64,000 bases of DNA from Hyphomonadaceae bacterium (GCA_022844345.1 JALHLU010000001.1:124001-188000); one strand, 5' to 3'. Positions 36,371 through 45,004 are shown, numbered from the stretch's first letter. Numbers and translations are program-made. Notes: generated from the letters alone by a model not told the origin.

Positions 36371-38230
36371 CTACTGGCAGGCGAGGCACTCCTCGTAGTC
36401 GGTCTTGCCCCGGCCCATGTCCATTCCGGTATTTTCCTTGTCCGAACCGGCAAATCCCGCGCGCTGGATCGATTTGGAGCGGCAGTAGTAGAGCGACTTC
36501 AGCCCCTTCTCCCACGCCGTCCAGTGCAGCATGTGCAGGTCCCACTTGTCGATGTCGGCCGGCAGGAACAGGTTCAGCGACTGGCCCTGGCAGATATAGG
36601 GCGTGCGGTCCGCCGCCAGTTCCACGATCCAGCGCTGGTCAATCTCGAAGGCGGTGCGGAACACCAACTTCTCCTGCTCGGACAGGCAGTCGAGGTGCTG
36701 CACAGAACCTTCGTGCTCGAGAATCGAGGCCCACACGCCCGGCGTGTTGTTGCCGGTCTTCTCCAGCGCCGCTTCGAGGAAGGGGTTCTTCACCGAGAAC
36801 GAGCCCGACAGCGTCTTGTGCGTGTAGATATTGGCCGGGATCGGCTCGATGCCGGCCGATGTCCCGCCGCAGATGATCGAGATCGACGCCGTCGGCGCGA
36901 TCGCCAGCTTGTGGGAGAAGCGGGCCATCACGCCCATGTCTTCCGCATCCGGGCAGGCGCCCCGCTCTTTCGCCAGCTTCACCGAAGCCGCATCCGCGCC
37001 GCGGCGCAGGTGCTTGAACATCACATTGTTCCACGACTTCGCCGTCGATGATTCCATCGCCACGCCTTGCGACTGCAGGAAGGAGTGGAAGCCCATCAGG
37101 CCAAGGCCCACCGAACGCTCGCGCTTGGCGGAATAGACCGCGCGGTGCATTTCCGGCGGCGCACGCTTGATGAAGTCTTCCAGCACGTTGTCGAGGAAGC
37201 GGAACACGTCTTCGAGGAAGTTCTCGTTGCTCTTCCACTCCAGGAACTTCTCGGCATTGACCGAGGACAGGCAGCACACCGCCGTGCGGTCATTGCCAAG
37301 GTGATCAAGGCCCGTGTGGAGCATGATTTCCGAGCACAGGTTCGACTGGCGAACCTTGAAGCCCAATGACTTCTGGTGCGCCGGCATCGCGTTGTTCACC
37401 GTGTCGGTGAACAGCAGGTAGGGCTCTCCCGTCGCCATGCGCAGTTCGAGAATCTTCTGCCACAGCTTGCGCGCCGAGATCTCCTTCAGCACCTGACCGT
37501 TCTTGGGCGACTTCAGCCCGAACTGCGCATCCTGGCGGACCGCCTCCATGAACTCGTCGGTGATGTTGATGCCGTGGTGCAGGTTCAGCGACTTCCGGTT
37601 GAAATCGCCCGCCGCCTTGCGGATCTCGAGGAACTCCTCGATTTCCGGGTGGTGGATGTCGAGATAGCAGGCGGCCGAACCGCGGCGCAGCGAGCCCTGC
37701 GAAATCGCCAGCGTCAGCGAATCCATCACGCGGATGAACGGGATGATGCCCGACGTCTGTCCGTTCTGGCCGACCTTCTCGCCGATCGAGCGGACTTCGC
37801 CCCAATAGGTTCCGATGCCGCCGCCATTGGAGGCCAGCCACACATTCTCGTTCCAGGTCTCGACGATGCCATCGAGCGAATCGGAGACGCCGTTCAGGAA
37901 GCACGATATCGGCAGGCCCCGGTCCGCCCCGCCATTCGACAGCACAGGCGTCGCCGGCATGAACCAGAGCTTTGAGATATAGTCGTAAATTCGTTGCGCA
38001 TGGGCGGCATCATCCGAGTATGCAGTCGCGACTCGGGCAAACATGTCCTGGTAGGTCTCGCCCGGCAGGACATAGCGGTCATCCAGCGTCCTCTTGCCGA
38101 AATCGGTCAGGAGGGCGTCCCGGCTGGGATCGATCTTGACGCCTTCGACAACCCGAAGGCCGCTCTGCGCTTTGGGCTTACCCCGGCGAGCGATGGTCTT
38201 TTCTTCGGTAAGGACGGCTTCTGCGGACAT
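36371..38230 (-). CDS. nrdA: Class I ribonucleotide reductase alpha subunit, short form
   Basis: A 619-residue catalytic subunit reducing ribonucleoside diphosphates. Family segments are present: FMPATPVLSNGG, the finger-loop region NLCSEIMLHTG and AVCCLSSVNAEKF with active-site Cys residues, and a C-terminal redox pair in EECLACQ. E. coli NrdA is 761 residues and opens with an ATP-cone; this protein has no such domain, so overall dATP inhibition by a cone is not expected. It is transcribed upstream of, but separately from, nrdB. NrdR-, DnaA- and CtrA-like motifs lie in its 5' region. Confidence 0.95.
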   Translation of the reverse strand: MSAEAVLTEEKTIARRGKPKAQSGLRVVEGVKIDPSRDALLTDFGKRTLDDRYVLPGETYQDMFARVATAYSDDAAHAQRIYDYISKLWFMPATPVLSNGGADRGLPISCFLNGVSDSLDGIVETWNENVWLASNGGGIGTYWGEVRSIGEKVGQNGQTSGIIPFIRVMDSLTLAISQGSLRRGSAACYLDIHHPEIEEFLEIRKAAGDFNRKSLNLHHGINITDEFMEAVRQDAQFGLKSPKNGQVLKEISARKLWQKILELRMATGEPYLLFTDTVNNAMPAHQKSLGFKVRQSNLCSEIMLHTGLDHLGNDRTAVCCLSSVNAEKFLEWKSNENFLEDVFRFLDNVLEDFIKRAPPEMHRAVYSAKRERSVGLGLMGFHSFLQSQGVAMESSTAKSWNNVMFKHLRRGADAASVKLAKERGACPDAEDMGVMARFSHKLAIAPTASISIICGGTSAGIEPIPANIYTHKTLSGSFSVKNPFLEAALEKTGNNTPGVWASILEHEGSVQHLDCLSEQEKLVFRTAFEIDQRWIVELAADRTPYICQGQSLNLFLPADIDKWDLHMLHWTAWEKGLKSLYYCRSKSIQRAGFAGSDKENTGMDMGRGKTDYEECLACQ

Positions 38231-38315
38231 CGAAATCTCTCGTAAGAGGCCAAAATTCGTTAATTCCGGCCAGAACCGGCGAAACCCAACTGATTGGTGT
38301 CCCGCGCCAGCCCCG

Positions 38316-38331
38316 ACGCTACATATAGTGT
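38316..38331 (-). promoter_or_regulatory. NrdR box upstream of nrdA
   Basis: The core CTACATATAG (38319-38328) matches nine of ten bases of the NrdR core and is flanked by GTGTC, matching the consensus tail. It is about 90-100 bases from the nrdA ATG. Only a weak second box is visible at the expected 32-base spacing. Confidence 0.65.
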
Positions 38332-38382
38332 CGTCACAACCCTAATGGACCGTCAACACACTAGCGGCGGGAATCTTTTCTC

Positions 38383-38391
38383 TTATCCACC
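38383..38391 (+). promoter_or_regulatory. DnaA-box-like site upstream of nrdA
   Basis: TTATCCACC matches eight of nine bases of the DnaA box TTATCCACA and sits in the loop of an inverted repeat with 7-base arms. DnaA controls nrdAB in E. coli and nucleotide synthesis genes in Caulobacter, so the location is meaningful, but a single box can occur by chance. Confidence 0.4.
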
Positions 38392-38408
38392 AGAGAGAAA
38401 TTAGGGGA

Positions 38409-38424
38409 TTTAGACGTCGTTAAC
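38409..38424 (+). promoter_or_regulatory. CtrA-like site in nrdA upstream region
   Basis: TTTA-GACGTCG-TTAAC matches eight of nine defined bases of the CtrA consensus. It is about 180 bases from the nrdA ATG and a similar distance from the divergent gene, so the controlled gene is uncertain. Confidence 0.4.
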
Positions 38425-38601
38425 CATTGACGTTTCATACGCCAGCCCGGCGGTCGACTCGACCCCCTCCCGCGCTCCCGGCCGGACCTCCTGGAAAAGC
38501 AAACCTTCCACGGGCCCGCGCCGGCCGGGCGTGGCCGCGCCCTGCAGCCATCGCGCTAGCTCCAGCGACAGGCTAGGCTGGGCGCCTTCAAGGACCCGCA
38601 C

Positions 38602-39036
38602 ATGCCCCTCACCAAGCTGATTCTCGCTGCGTCCGCCTCGCTTGGCCTTACCGCCTGCGCCGCCGTCCCCTCGGCCGCCCCGCCGCTCTCGCCCCAGGCA
38701 GCCCTCGTCCAGCGCCAGCTCGACGCCTACAACGCCCACGACCTCGAAGCCTTCCTCGCCACCTATTCTCCGGACATCGAGATCTTCGACATCACCGACG
38801 CCGCCGCCCCGCAGATGACCGGCCTCGAAGGCATGCGCGAGGTCTATGGCGGGATGTTCGTCTCGATGCCCAACCTGCGCTGCGATCTCGGCAACCGCAT
38901 CGCCGACGGGGCCTTCGTCATCGACCACGAGATCTGCGCCATGGGCGAGCCCGGCGACCCGCCCGAACGCGCCATCGCCATCTATCAGGTCGAAAACAAC
39001 CTTATCCGCCGCGTCTGGTTCGCCCCGGTGGACTAG
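38602..39036 (+). CDS. SnoaL/NTF2-like fold lipoprotein
   Basis: A 144-residue exported protein with a lipoprotein signal (SLGLTAC, Cys about 19). The remainder is one SnoaL-like domain with the usual opening (VQRQLDAYNAHDLEAFLATYSPDIEIFD), a helix-strand core and EICAMGEPGD near the pocket. Such domains bind or isomerise small molecules; the substrate is unknown. It precedes the amidohydrolase by 78 bases and may be cotranscribed with it. Confidence 0.82.
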   Translation: MPLTKLILAASASLGLTACAAVPSAAPPLSPQAALVQRQLDAYNAHDLEAFLATYSPDIEIFDITDAAAPQMTGLEGMREVYGGMFVSMPNLRCDLGNRIADGAFVIDHEICAMGEPGDPPERAIAIYQVENNLIRRVWFAPVD

Positions 39037-39114
39037 GCGCTCGCCGCCCCTGCGTCACGCTTGCCGCCCGCGTCGCCTGCAGGCTAGCTCACGCCAACAC
39101 ACGCGGAGGGCGAC

Positions 39115-40458
39115 ATGACAGGCAAGACCACGAATATCGGCAAGCGCGTCGGGCTCGCAGCAGCCATCGCCCTGCTCGCCGCCTGCGCCAGCGTGCCGGC
39201 GCTCCTCGCCACAGCCCAGCCGGCGCCCGCATCGGCCGACACCTACATCCATGCCGGGCGCCTGCTTGCTGACCCCGCTTCCGGCCGCGTCCTCACCCAG
39301 CAGACCATTCTCGTGCGCGACGGCAAGATCGTCTCGATCGCCGCTGGCTACACCGCCGCCCCACGCGGCGCGAAGGTCGTTGATCTCAAATCCAGCTTCG
39401 TCCTCCCCGGCCTGATCGACAGCCACGTCCACCTCGCCAGCGAACAGGGCCCCGACAGCCGCATCAACGGTTTCCTCAAGACCAATTCCGACGCCGCCAT
39501 CGACGCGGCAGGCTTCGCGCTGAAGACCCTGCACGCCGGCTTCACCACCGTCGCCGATCTCGGCGGGCCGTCCGAATCCATCCTCGCCCTGCGCTCGGGC
39601 GTCGCGCGCGGCATCGTGCCCGGACCGCGCATCATCTCGGCCGCCGGCGGCGTCAGCGTCCATGGCGGCCATGGCGACGCCAACGGCATGCCGCGCGATC
39701 TCGTCCCGCTCTTCCGTGGCAATGGCGTCTGCTCCGGCGCGGACGACTGCGCCCGCGCCACCCGCGAACGCGTCCGCGACGGCGCGGACATCATCAAGAT
39801 CACCGCAACAGGCGGCGTCCTCTCCAACACAGCTGCGGGCCTCGGCCAGCAATTCACCGACGAAGAACTTAAAGCCATCGTGCAGGCCGCCCACGCCATG
39901 GGCCGCAAGGTCACCGCCCACGCCCACGGCGCAGACGGCATCAACTCCTTCCTCAAGGCAGGCGGCGATTCAATCGAGCACGGTACCTACGCCGACGCGG
40001 AATCAGCCGAGCTCTTCAAGGCCAACGGCGCCTATCTCGTCCCCACCCTGCTCGCCGGCGATTTCGTCGCGCGCGAGGCCGCCAAGCCCGACAGCTTCCT
40101 CCAGCCCGCGCAAAAGCAGAAAGCGCTCGAAGCCGGCCCCAAGATGCAGGACATGCTCCGCCGCATGCACGCCGCCGGCGTAAAGATCGCCTTCGGCACC
40201 GACACCGGCGTCTCCGCCCATGGCGACAACGCGCAGGAGTTCGCCCTCATGGTGGGCGCCGGCATGACGCCGCTGCAGACGATCCAGGCCGCCACCGTCA
40301 ACGCCGCCGATCACTTCAGCCTGACAGCCGAAATCGGCTCCATCGCCCCGGGCAAGACCGCCGACATCATCGCGGTGGGCGGCGACCCGCTGACGAATGT
40401 CCGTGAACTGGAGTCAGTCGATTTCGTTATGGCGCGCGGCAAGGTTCACAAGCAGTAA
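39115..40458 (+). CDS. Amidohydrolase-family metal-dependent hydrolase, lipoprotein
   Basis: A 447-residue exported amidohydrolase. The N terminus has a lipoprotein signal (IALLAAC). The metal site begins with DSHVHL near residue 103; ITATGGV (near 226) places the bridging residue, followed by VTAHAHG, SIEHGTYAD and FGTDTGV, the standard strand order of the imidazolonepropionase/Xaa-Pro dipeptidase-like branch. It likely cleaves dipeptides or cyclic amides in the periplasm. GGAGGG precedes the start. Confidence 0.88.
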   Translation: MTGKTTNIGKRVGLAAAIALLAACASVPALLATAQPAPASADTYIHAGRLLADPASGRVLTQQTILVRDGKIVSIAAGYTAAPRGAKVVDLKSSFVLPGLIDSHVHLASEQGPDSRINGFLKTNSDAAIDAAGFALKTLHAGFTTVADLGGPSESILALRSGVARGIVPGPRIISAAGGVSVHGGHGDANGMPRDLVPLFRGNGVCSGADDCARATRERVRDGADIIKITATGGVLSNTAAGLGQQFTDEELKAIVQAAHAMGRKVTAHAHGADGINSFLKAGGDSIEHGTYADAESAELFKANGAYLVPTLLAGDFVAREAAKPDSFLQPAQKQKALEAGPKMQDMLRRMHAAGVKIAFGTDTGVSAHGDNAQEFALMVGAGMTPLQTIQAATVNAADHFSLTAEIGSIAPGKTADIIAVGGDPLTNVRELESVDFVMARGKVHKQ

Positions 40459-40471
40459 GGGTCGGCGTGCC

Positions 40472-40571
40472 GAGCACGGCCTCGTGGTTCGGCGGGCTCA
40501 CCATGAGGCCTGACGGCTGCTGGCGCCCAAGCGCCTCATCCTGAGCCTGTCGAAGGACGGGGCGCGTGCTC
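40472..40571. repeat. 100-bp imperfect palindromic repeat element
   Basis: An extended inverted repeat in the gap between convergent genes. The inner arms (40488-40509 and 40533-40554) match at 18 of 22 positions around a 23-base loop; perfect 7-bp outer arms GAGCACG/CGTGCTC lie at 40472-40478 and 40565-40571. The right arm contains the sequence CTCATCCTGAGCCTGTCGAA, which I recognise as a dispersed intergenic motif common in sphingomonad and caulobacterial genomes. It could act as a REP-like element or a bidirectional terminator. Confidence 0.75.
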
Positions 40572-40591
40572 GCAGACCGTGCAAGACCAAC

Positions 40592-41635
40592 CTACTTCGG
40601 CAGCCCCAGCGCGCTGCGCACATCGCGCCAGTCCACCATCTTGTAGTTCTGCTGGCCCGGCAGCGGCGCATCCTGGTCGTCGTGGAAGCCCAGCACGCCT
40701 TCCGGGAATTGCCCGATGGGACCAGACCACGCATCAAGCCCGTCCGTCGCCGTCACGCCATCGATCGTCTCGCCATCCACGATGGCGAAGCGGCCAACAT
40801 AGGTGTGCGCGGCGCCGTCGATGCGGAACACATTGTAGGTGTCATCGCCCTGCGAGGACGCGAGCAGATACTTGTGCGCCCCATCGCGCATGATGGTCAG
40901 GCCTTCGACATCATCCGTGATGCGCATCCGGTCGACCTTGGCGACGCTGACAGGCGTGTCGCTCGACCCGGCGTTCAGGCTGAACAGCCACACGCCCACA
41001 TCTTCCTCGCCGACATAGAGATTGCCGTTGTCGTCATCGACCACGCAGCCTTCCGCCTGGCTTCCCACACGCAGGGTGCGCACCAGGTTTGTCACCGGCC
41101 CCGCCTCGCCCGCCGCGATCGTCCACACACGCACTTCGCCAGACTTGGCGTCAGCGATCAGGTAGAACGTGCCGCCAACCTTGCCGACGCAGAAGCCATA
41201 AGGCTCGTAATCGCCCGTCGGAATGAACCCATAGTCCTTCGTCTCCAGCGTCACCGGATCGAGCAGGTAGGTGAACAGCCCCAGCTTCTCGTCAGCCGAA
41301 GCGCCAACCAGGACATAGTCCTTGCCGCCAACCTTGAAGCCCTCGCGCAGGTCCACATTGTTGAGCGCCCCGCTCGGGAAGAACTGCCTCACCGCGCCGT
41401 CCATGTTGTGGACGTAGAGCCCATCCGTCTTGTCCGTCCCGAACATTACGGCGCGCGAAGGATTGCTGCGGTCCGCCCAGAACGCCGGGTCGTCCGCATC
41501 AACCTGCCCGTCCGACGTCACAACCGTCTCGATCGCGGCCTTCACCAGCACCGGCGGCTCGCCATTGGCCCAGCGCGGACCCGTGGCGCAGGCGCCGGCA
41601 AGCATCAGCAGTCCAAGGGCGGCGTAGGTTTTCAT
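40592..41635 (-). CDS. Beta-propeller phytase (3-phytase family), lipoprotein
   Basis: A 347-residue enzyme that releases phosphate from myo-inositol hexakisphosphate. It has a lipoprotein signal (LLMLAGAC, Cys about 16). Family blades are seen in ADDPAFWADRSNPSRAVMFGTDKTDGLYVH, YEPYGFCVG, AEGCVVDDDNGNLYVGEEDVG and ITDDVEGLTI, rich in the Asp/Glu residues that bind calcium and phosphate. It lies 114 bases downstream of a TonB-dependent receptor on the same strand, a pairing known in proteobacteria for phytate use. Confidence 0.92.
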   Translation of the reverse strand: MKTYAALGLLMLAGACATGPRWANGEPPVLVKAAIETVVTSDGQVDADDPAFWADRSNPSRAVMFGTDKTDGLYVHNMDGAVRQFFPSGALNNVDLREGFKVGGKDYVLVGASADEKLGLFTYLLDPVTLETKDYGFIPTGDYEPYGFCVGKVGGTFYLIADAKSGEVRVWTIAAGEAGPVTNLVRTLRVGSQAEGCVVDDDNGNLYVGEEDVGVWLFSLNAGSSDTPVSVAKVDRMRITDDVEGLTIMRDGAHKYLLASSQGDDTYNVFRIDGAAHTYVGRFAIVDGETIDGVTATDGLDAWSGPIGQFPEGVLGFHDDQDAPLPGQQNYKMVDWRDVRSALGLPK

Positions 41636-41749
41636 GTGTCGTCCTCGAAAGAAAATGTCAGGCCCGAATCGAGATAATCAGCGCCGAAAATACATGCTCC
41701 GCCCCCGGGGTCAGCAGGGGCGGAGCAGAAACACGGGGCGTGCCCGCGT

Positions 41750-44086
41750 CTAGAACGAGTAGCGGCCGATCAGCTGGTAAACCGGTCCGGCTTCTTCCGT
41801 TTCCAGTTCGAACTCGTCGTCGATCGAGCTGGTCAGCTGGTTGGCCAGCAGGGCGTACTTGCGGAAGACTTCGTCCTTCGAAGCGTTCAGCAGGTTGGAG
41901 CCAACGAAGCGGACCGTGAAGTTGTCGCCGAAGGATTTCTCGACGAAAATCTCGAGGTCGGCACCGTAGGACGTGACGACTTCCTCGCCAACAACGCGGC
42001 TCTCGGCATCGCCCTGCTTGCGGTAGGTCGCGCCAAAGGCAGCTTCCCACTCATTCAGGTCGTGGATGAAGCCGAAATTGTAGACATAGTCCGACTGGCT
42101 GTTGAAGCGGCGCGAGCCGAACTCGTCGCTGACATCGCTGTCCAGCAGCGAGTAGTTGGCAAAGATGCCCGTGTCGGGCAGGCCGATGACTGACAGGTCG
42201 CTGGAGACGTCGAATTCGATGCCCCAGACCTGTCCGTCGCCCGTGTTGCGAGCCGAGTAGATGTAGGCCAGATCAGTCGGCGGATCGTCAGCCGAACCCG
42301 GCGCGCCGGTGTTGTAGACCTCGATGAGATCCTTCACATCGCGATAGAAGACGTTGACGCCCCAGATGCCGCTGCGGCCGAGTTGCTGCTCGTAGCCGAC
42401 ATCAAGTCCCCACGCCGTTTCGGGCTTGAGGTCCGGATTGCCCTGGAAGTCGTTCGCGCCAAGCTCTTCTTCCAGCACGCCGGAGAAGAGGAATGCGAAC
42501 GGCGCGTTGCGGATCGTGCGGGCGACCGAGCCGCGGACGCGGCCGCCGTCCATCACTTCCCACGACATGTGCGCCGAGGGGAGCAGGGTCGTGTCGTCGG
42601 TTTCAGCGCCGTCGACTTCCAGTGTCATGTTCTCGACACGCAGGCCAGCTTCCCAGCTGATCGCGCCCATGTCGCCCCGGACGAGGGCGAAGGGATCGAT
42701 GTTCGTGCGCTGGATGTTGCTGTTCGTGAAGGTGATGGCCGGATCGGTGTAGCCCGGCACGCCGGCTCCGCTGGAGTCCGGCACCGAGTTGCCGCCGGGA
42801 ATGCCGGTGGTGCGGAAGCGGCCCGAACCAACCGAGGTGTCTCGCTCTTTCTGCTCGAACTGCAGGCCGAACTGGACCTCGATGTCGCCGAAAGCGCGCT
42901 CGTGCTCGATCTTGCCTTTGACTTCCTGGTCGTCGATCGCGAAGGGCTCCAGGTCGCGCGTGAAACGATCGGCCTCGGGGTAAACGACTGCGTCGCGGAG
43001 GTACTCGATCTCGTTCTCGAACTCCGACGTGTCGTCCTTGAACGAGGCGTAGCCGAGCTTGATCTTGGTTTCGCCGCCAGCCATGTCGAAGGTGTAGCCG
43101 CCGTTCAGCGACAGGCTTTCCTGCGTGATGTCGACATCGTTGCTGTTGAGCGTCTCGATCGAGCCCGGTGCGACAACGCCGCTTCGATACTCGATGGAGT
43201 CTTCCAGCTGCTTGCGCTCGGTCCGCACGAAGAAGCCGTCGAGCGTGAAGTTAGCGCCCTCGCCGACCGGCGTTTCCCATGCGAAGTTCGCCGAATAGTC
43301 CGTGCCATCGCGCGTATCGGTCTGGACCTCGGTGTTGTTGATCGGGGCGCCGATGTCGTCATAGCGGATCGAGAATTTTTCCTTGGGGTTGCGGCGGCCC
43401 TGAACGTTTGCGCCGATGAGCAGGCGGCCTTCGCCGATCTTCCCGCCCCACAGGGCTCCCGCCGATTCACGCACGTCGCCATCGTCGAACAGAAGCGCGC
43501 CAAGACGCACATATCCGCCTTCAAGCGCATAGCCATCCTTCAGCACGATGTTGAGCGCGCCCGCCATCGCGTCGCCCGAGCGGTTGGCCGAGGCCGAGCG
43601 AATGATCTCGACGCGCTGGATCAGTTCGGCCGGGATGCGGTCAACGAAGAAAGACGCTTCGCCGCCATCGCCGAGCGTGCCCGACGAACCGGCGCCCGGC
43701 ACTTCCTCGCCATTGATCAGGATCTGGGTGTAGGCGGGGTCGAGGCCGCGCAGGCGCACGCCATCCGATTCAAGAACGTCGGACAGGAAGGTCACCGACG
43801 GCACGCGCTTCAGCGCATCGCCAGCCGACAGCGGCTCGAAGCGCTGGAAGTAGTCGAGGCCATATTCCAGGACCGGCGCGGTCTCTTCCGACCGGTTGCG
43901 GTAGGTGATGCCGTTGATGACCACAACGTCGTCAGCGCTCATGACCGTCAGGTCGTCCTGCGTGGTCGTCACGGTCTGGGGCTGCGGCTCGGGGCCCGTC
44001 TGAGCAAAAGCCGGCGAAAGCGCCGCCAGTGAAATCGCCGCGCCTGCAACGCTCGCCAGGTGCGAGGCCTTGAGCATTTTCGCCAT
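41750..44086 (-). CDS. TonB-dependent outer membrane receptor, phytase-linked
   Basis: A 778-residue outer membrane transporter: signal peptide (about 1-28), a plug domain (about 45-160, with LKRVPSVTFLSDVLESDGVRLRGLDPAYTQILINGEEVPG) and a 22-stranded barrel ending in a terminal aromatic strand (GPVYQLIGRYSF), the signal for BAM insertion. The phytase next to it suggests inositol phosphates or metal-phytate complexes as substrate. I chose the ATG at 44086 because GAGGGG precedes it; an in-frame start at 44149 would add 21 residues before the signal. Confidence 0.9.
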   Translation of the reverse strand: MAKMLKASHLASVAGAAISLAALSPAFAQTGPEPQPQTVTTTQDDLTVMSADDVVVINGITYRNRSEETAPVLEYGLDYFQRFEPLSAGDALKRVPSVTFLSDVLESDGVRLRGLDPAYTQILINGEEVPGAGSSGTLGDGGEASFFVDRIPAELIQRVEIIRSASANRSGDAMAGALNIVLKDGYALEGGYVRLGALLFDDGDVRESAGALWGGKIGEGRLLIGANVQGRRNPKEKFSIRYDDIGAPINNTEVQTDTRDGTDYSANFAWETPVGEGANFTLDGFFVRTERKQLEDSIEYRSGVVAPGSIETLNSNDVDITQESLSLNGGYTFDMAGGETKIKLGYASFKDDTSEFENEIEYLRDAVVYPEADRFTRDLEPFAIDDQEVKGKIEHERAFGDIEVQFGLQFEQKERDTSVGSGRFRTTGIPGGNSVPDSSGAGVPGYTDPAITFTNSNIQRTNIDPFALVRGDMGAISWEAGLRVENMTLEVDGAETDDTTLLPSAHMSWEVMDGGRVRGSVARTIRNAPFAFLFSGVLEEELGANDFQGNPDLKPETAWGLDVGYEQQLGRSGIWGVNVFYRDVKDLIEVYNTGAPGSADDPPTDLAYIYSARNTGDGQVWGIEFDVSSDLSVIGLPDTGIFANYSLLDSDVSDEFGSRRFNSQSDYVYNFGFIHDLNEWEAAFGATYRKQGDAESRVVGEEVVTSYGADLEIFVEKSFGDNFTVRFVGSNLLNASKDEVFRKYALLANQLTSSIDDEFELETEEAGPVYQLIGRYSF

Positions 44087-44134
44087 TTGGGAAACCCCTC
44101 CATCTCGGATGTGAGCGGGCTCTAGGCGCGATTG

Positions 44135-44152
44135 ATGACAGACGGCCAACAG
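44135..44152 (-). promoter_or_regulatory. Possible Pho box upstream of the phytase receptor
   Basis: On the minus strand, CTGTTGG-ccgt-CTGTCAT forms an 11-base-phased direct repeat resembling the PhoB box. The second unit matches CTGTCAT fully, the first in four of seven bases. It is about 50 bases upstream of the receptor ATG. Phosphate control would suit a phytase operon. Confidence 0.35.
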
Positions 44153-44278
44153 TTATGTTTCAGTTGCGTGACGGGCCTTAACCTGTGTTTCCGGGCCACA
44201 CTGGGCCCCGGGGCGATTGCAACAGAAGCGTGACGCCCTTCCTTGCCGCCCCGCCGCCTTGGCGTTATGAGCGCGCGC

Positions 44279-44974
44279 ATGGCGGTCAAGATTATCGGCA
44301 TCGATGCGGACGACACGCTCTGGCACAACGAGCCGGTCTTCCGTCTCACGCACAAGCGATTCAACGAACTGCTTGGTGAATTCGCCCACGAAGACGCCCT
44401 CGAGGCCAAGCTCGCCGAAGTCGAACGCGAGAACATGAAGACCTACGGCTATGGCGCGAAAGGCTTCACGCTTTCCATGCTGCAGACCGCCCTCGAAGTC
44501 TCGGACGGCAACGTCTCGCCCAAGGTGCTGCGCGAGATCCTCGACGCAGGCCGCGAGATGATGACGCACCCGATCGATCCGCTCCCCGGCGTCGAAGACG
44601 CGTTGAAGGATCTCAAGCAACGCGCGCGTCTCGTCCTGATCACCAAGGGCGACCTGTTCCACCAGGAATCAAAACTCGCCGCCTCCGGCCTCGGTTCGCA
44701 CTTCTCCGGTGTGGAGATCGTTTCGGAGAAGACGCCCGACATCTACACGAAAGCCTTCGCCCGCCATGGCGGCGCCGCCGAAAACTCGCTGATGACCGGC
44801 AACTCGGTGAAGTCGGACATCCTGCCCATGCTCACCGCCGGCGGCTACGCCGCCCTCGTGCCCTACCCCCTGGTCTGGTGGCACGAAGCCGCCGAAAAGC
44901 CCGACGGCCACCCAAAATATCGCGAGGTATCGGCTTTGGGTCTGGTCAACCAATGGCTCGACGAGATCAGCTAG
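44279..44974 (+). CDS. HAD-superfamily hydrolase
   Basis: A 231-residue soluble phosphatase-like protein. The nucleophile motif is IGIDADDTLW at the extreme N terminus, motif II is VLITKG, and motifs III/IV are the Lys in EIVSEKTPDIY and MTGNSVKSDI. A helical cap lies at about 20-100. The substrate is unknown. The start at 44279 puts motif I in the usual place; an in-frame ATG at 44267 is also possible. It is divergent from the phytase receptor. Confidence 0.87.
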   Translation: MAVKIIGIDADDTLWHNEPVFRLTHKRFNELLGEFAHEDALEAKLAEVERENMKTYGYGAKGFTLSMLQTALEVSDGNVSPKVLREILDAGREMMTHPIDPLPGVEDALKDLKQRARLVLITKGDLFHQESKLAASGLGSHFSGVEIVSEKTPDIYTKAFARHGGAAENSLMTGNSVKSDILPMLTAGGYAALVPYPLVWWHEAAEKPDGHPKYREVSALGLVNQWLDEIS

Positions 44975-44982
44975 CCGGGACC

Positions 44983-45000
44983 GCCGGGCTCCCGCCCGGC
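44983..45000. terminator. Convergent hairpin after the HAD gene
   Basis: A 7-bp perfect stem (GCCGGGC / GCCCGGC) with a TCCC loop, between convergent genes and without T-tract. The same stem and left flank appear at 79-95. Confidence 0.45.
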
Positions 45001-45004
45001 GCCC

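Larger units (their letters stand above)
38231..38601. other. Divergent regulatory region upstream of nrdA
   Basis: About 370 bases between nrdA and the SnoaL-like gene. The nrdA-proximal half holds an NrdR box (38316-38331), a weaker half-match 32 bases from it (core at 38287), a DnaA-box-like sequence inside a TTTCTCT/AGAGAAA inverted repeat (38377-38400), and a CtrA-like motif (38409-38424). The remaining stretch to 38601 is GC-rich without a recognisable feature. Confidence 0.5.

Noticed and set aside
38345-38370. Second strong NrdR box on the far side of the nrdA site
   Set aside because: The sequence near 38355-38364 matches only three core positions; the weak match at 38287 is in better phase.
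42383-44032. 549-codon plus-strand frame over the TonB receptor
   Set aside because: Antisense shadow of a well-supported receptor, no recognisable domain.
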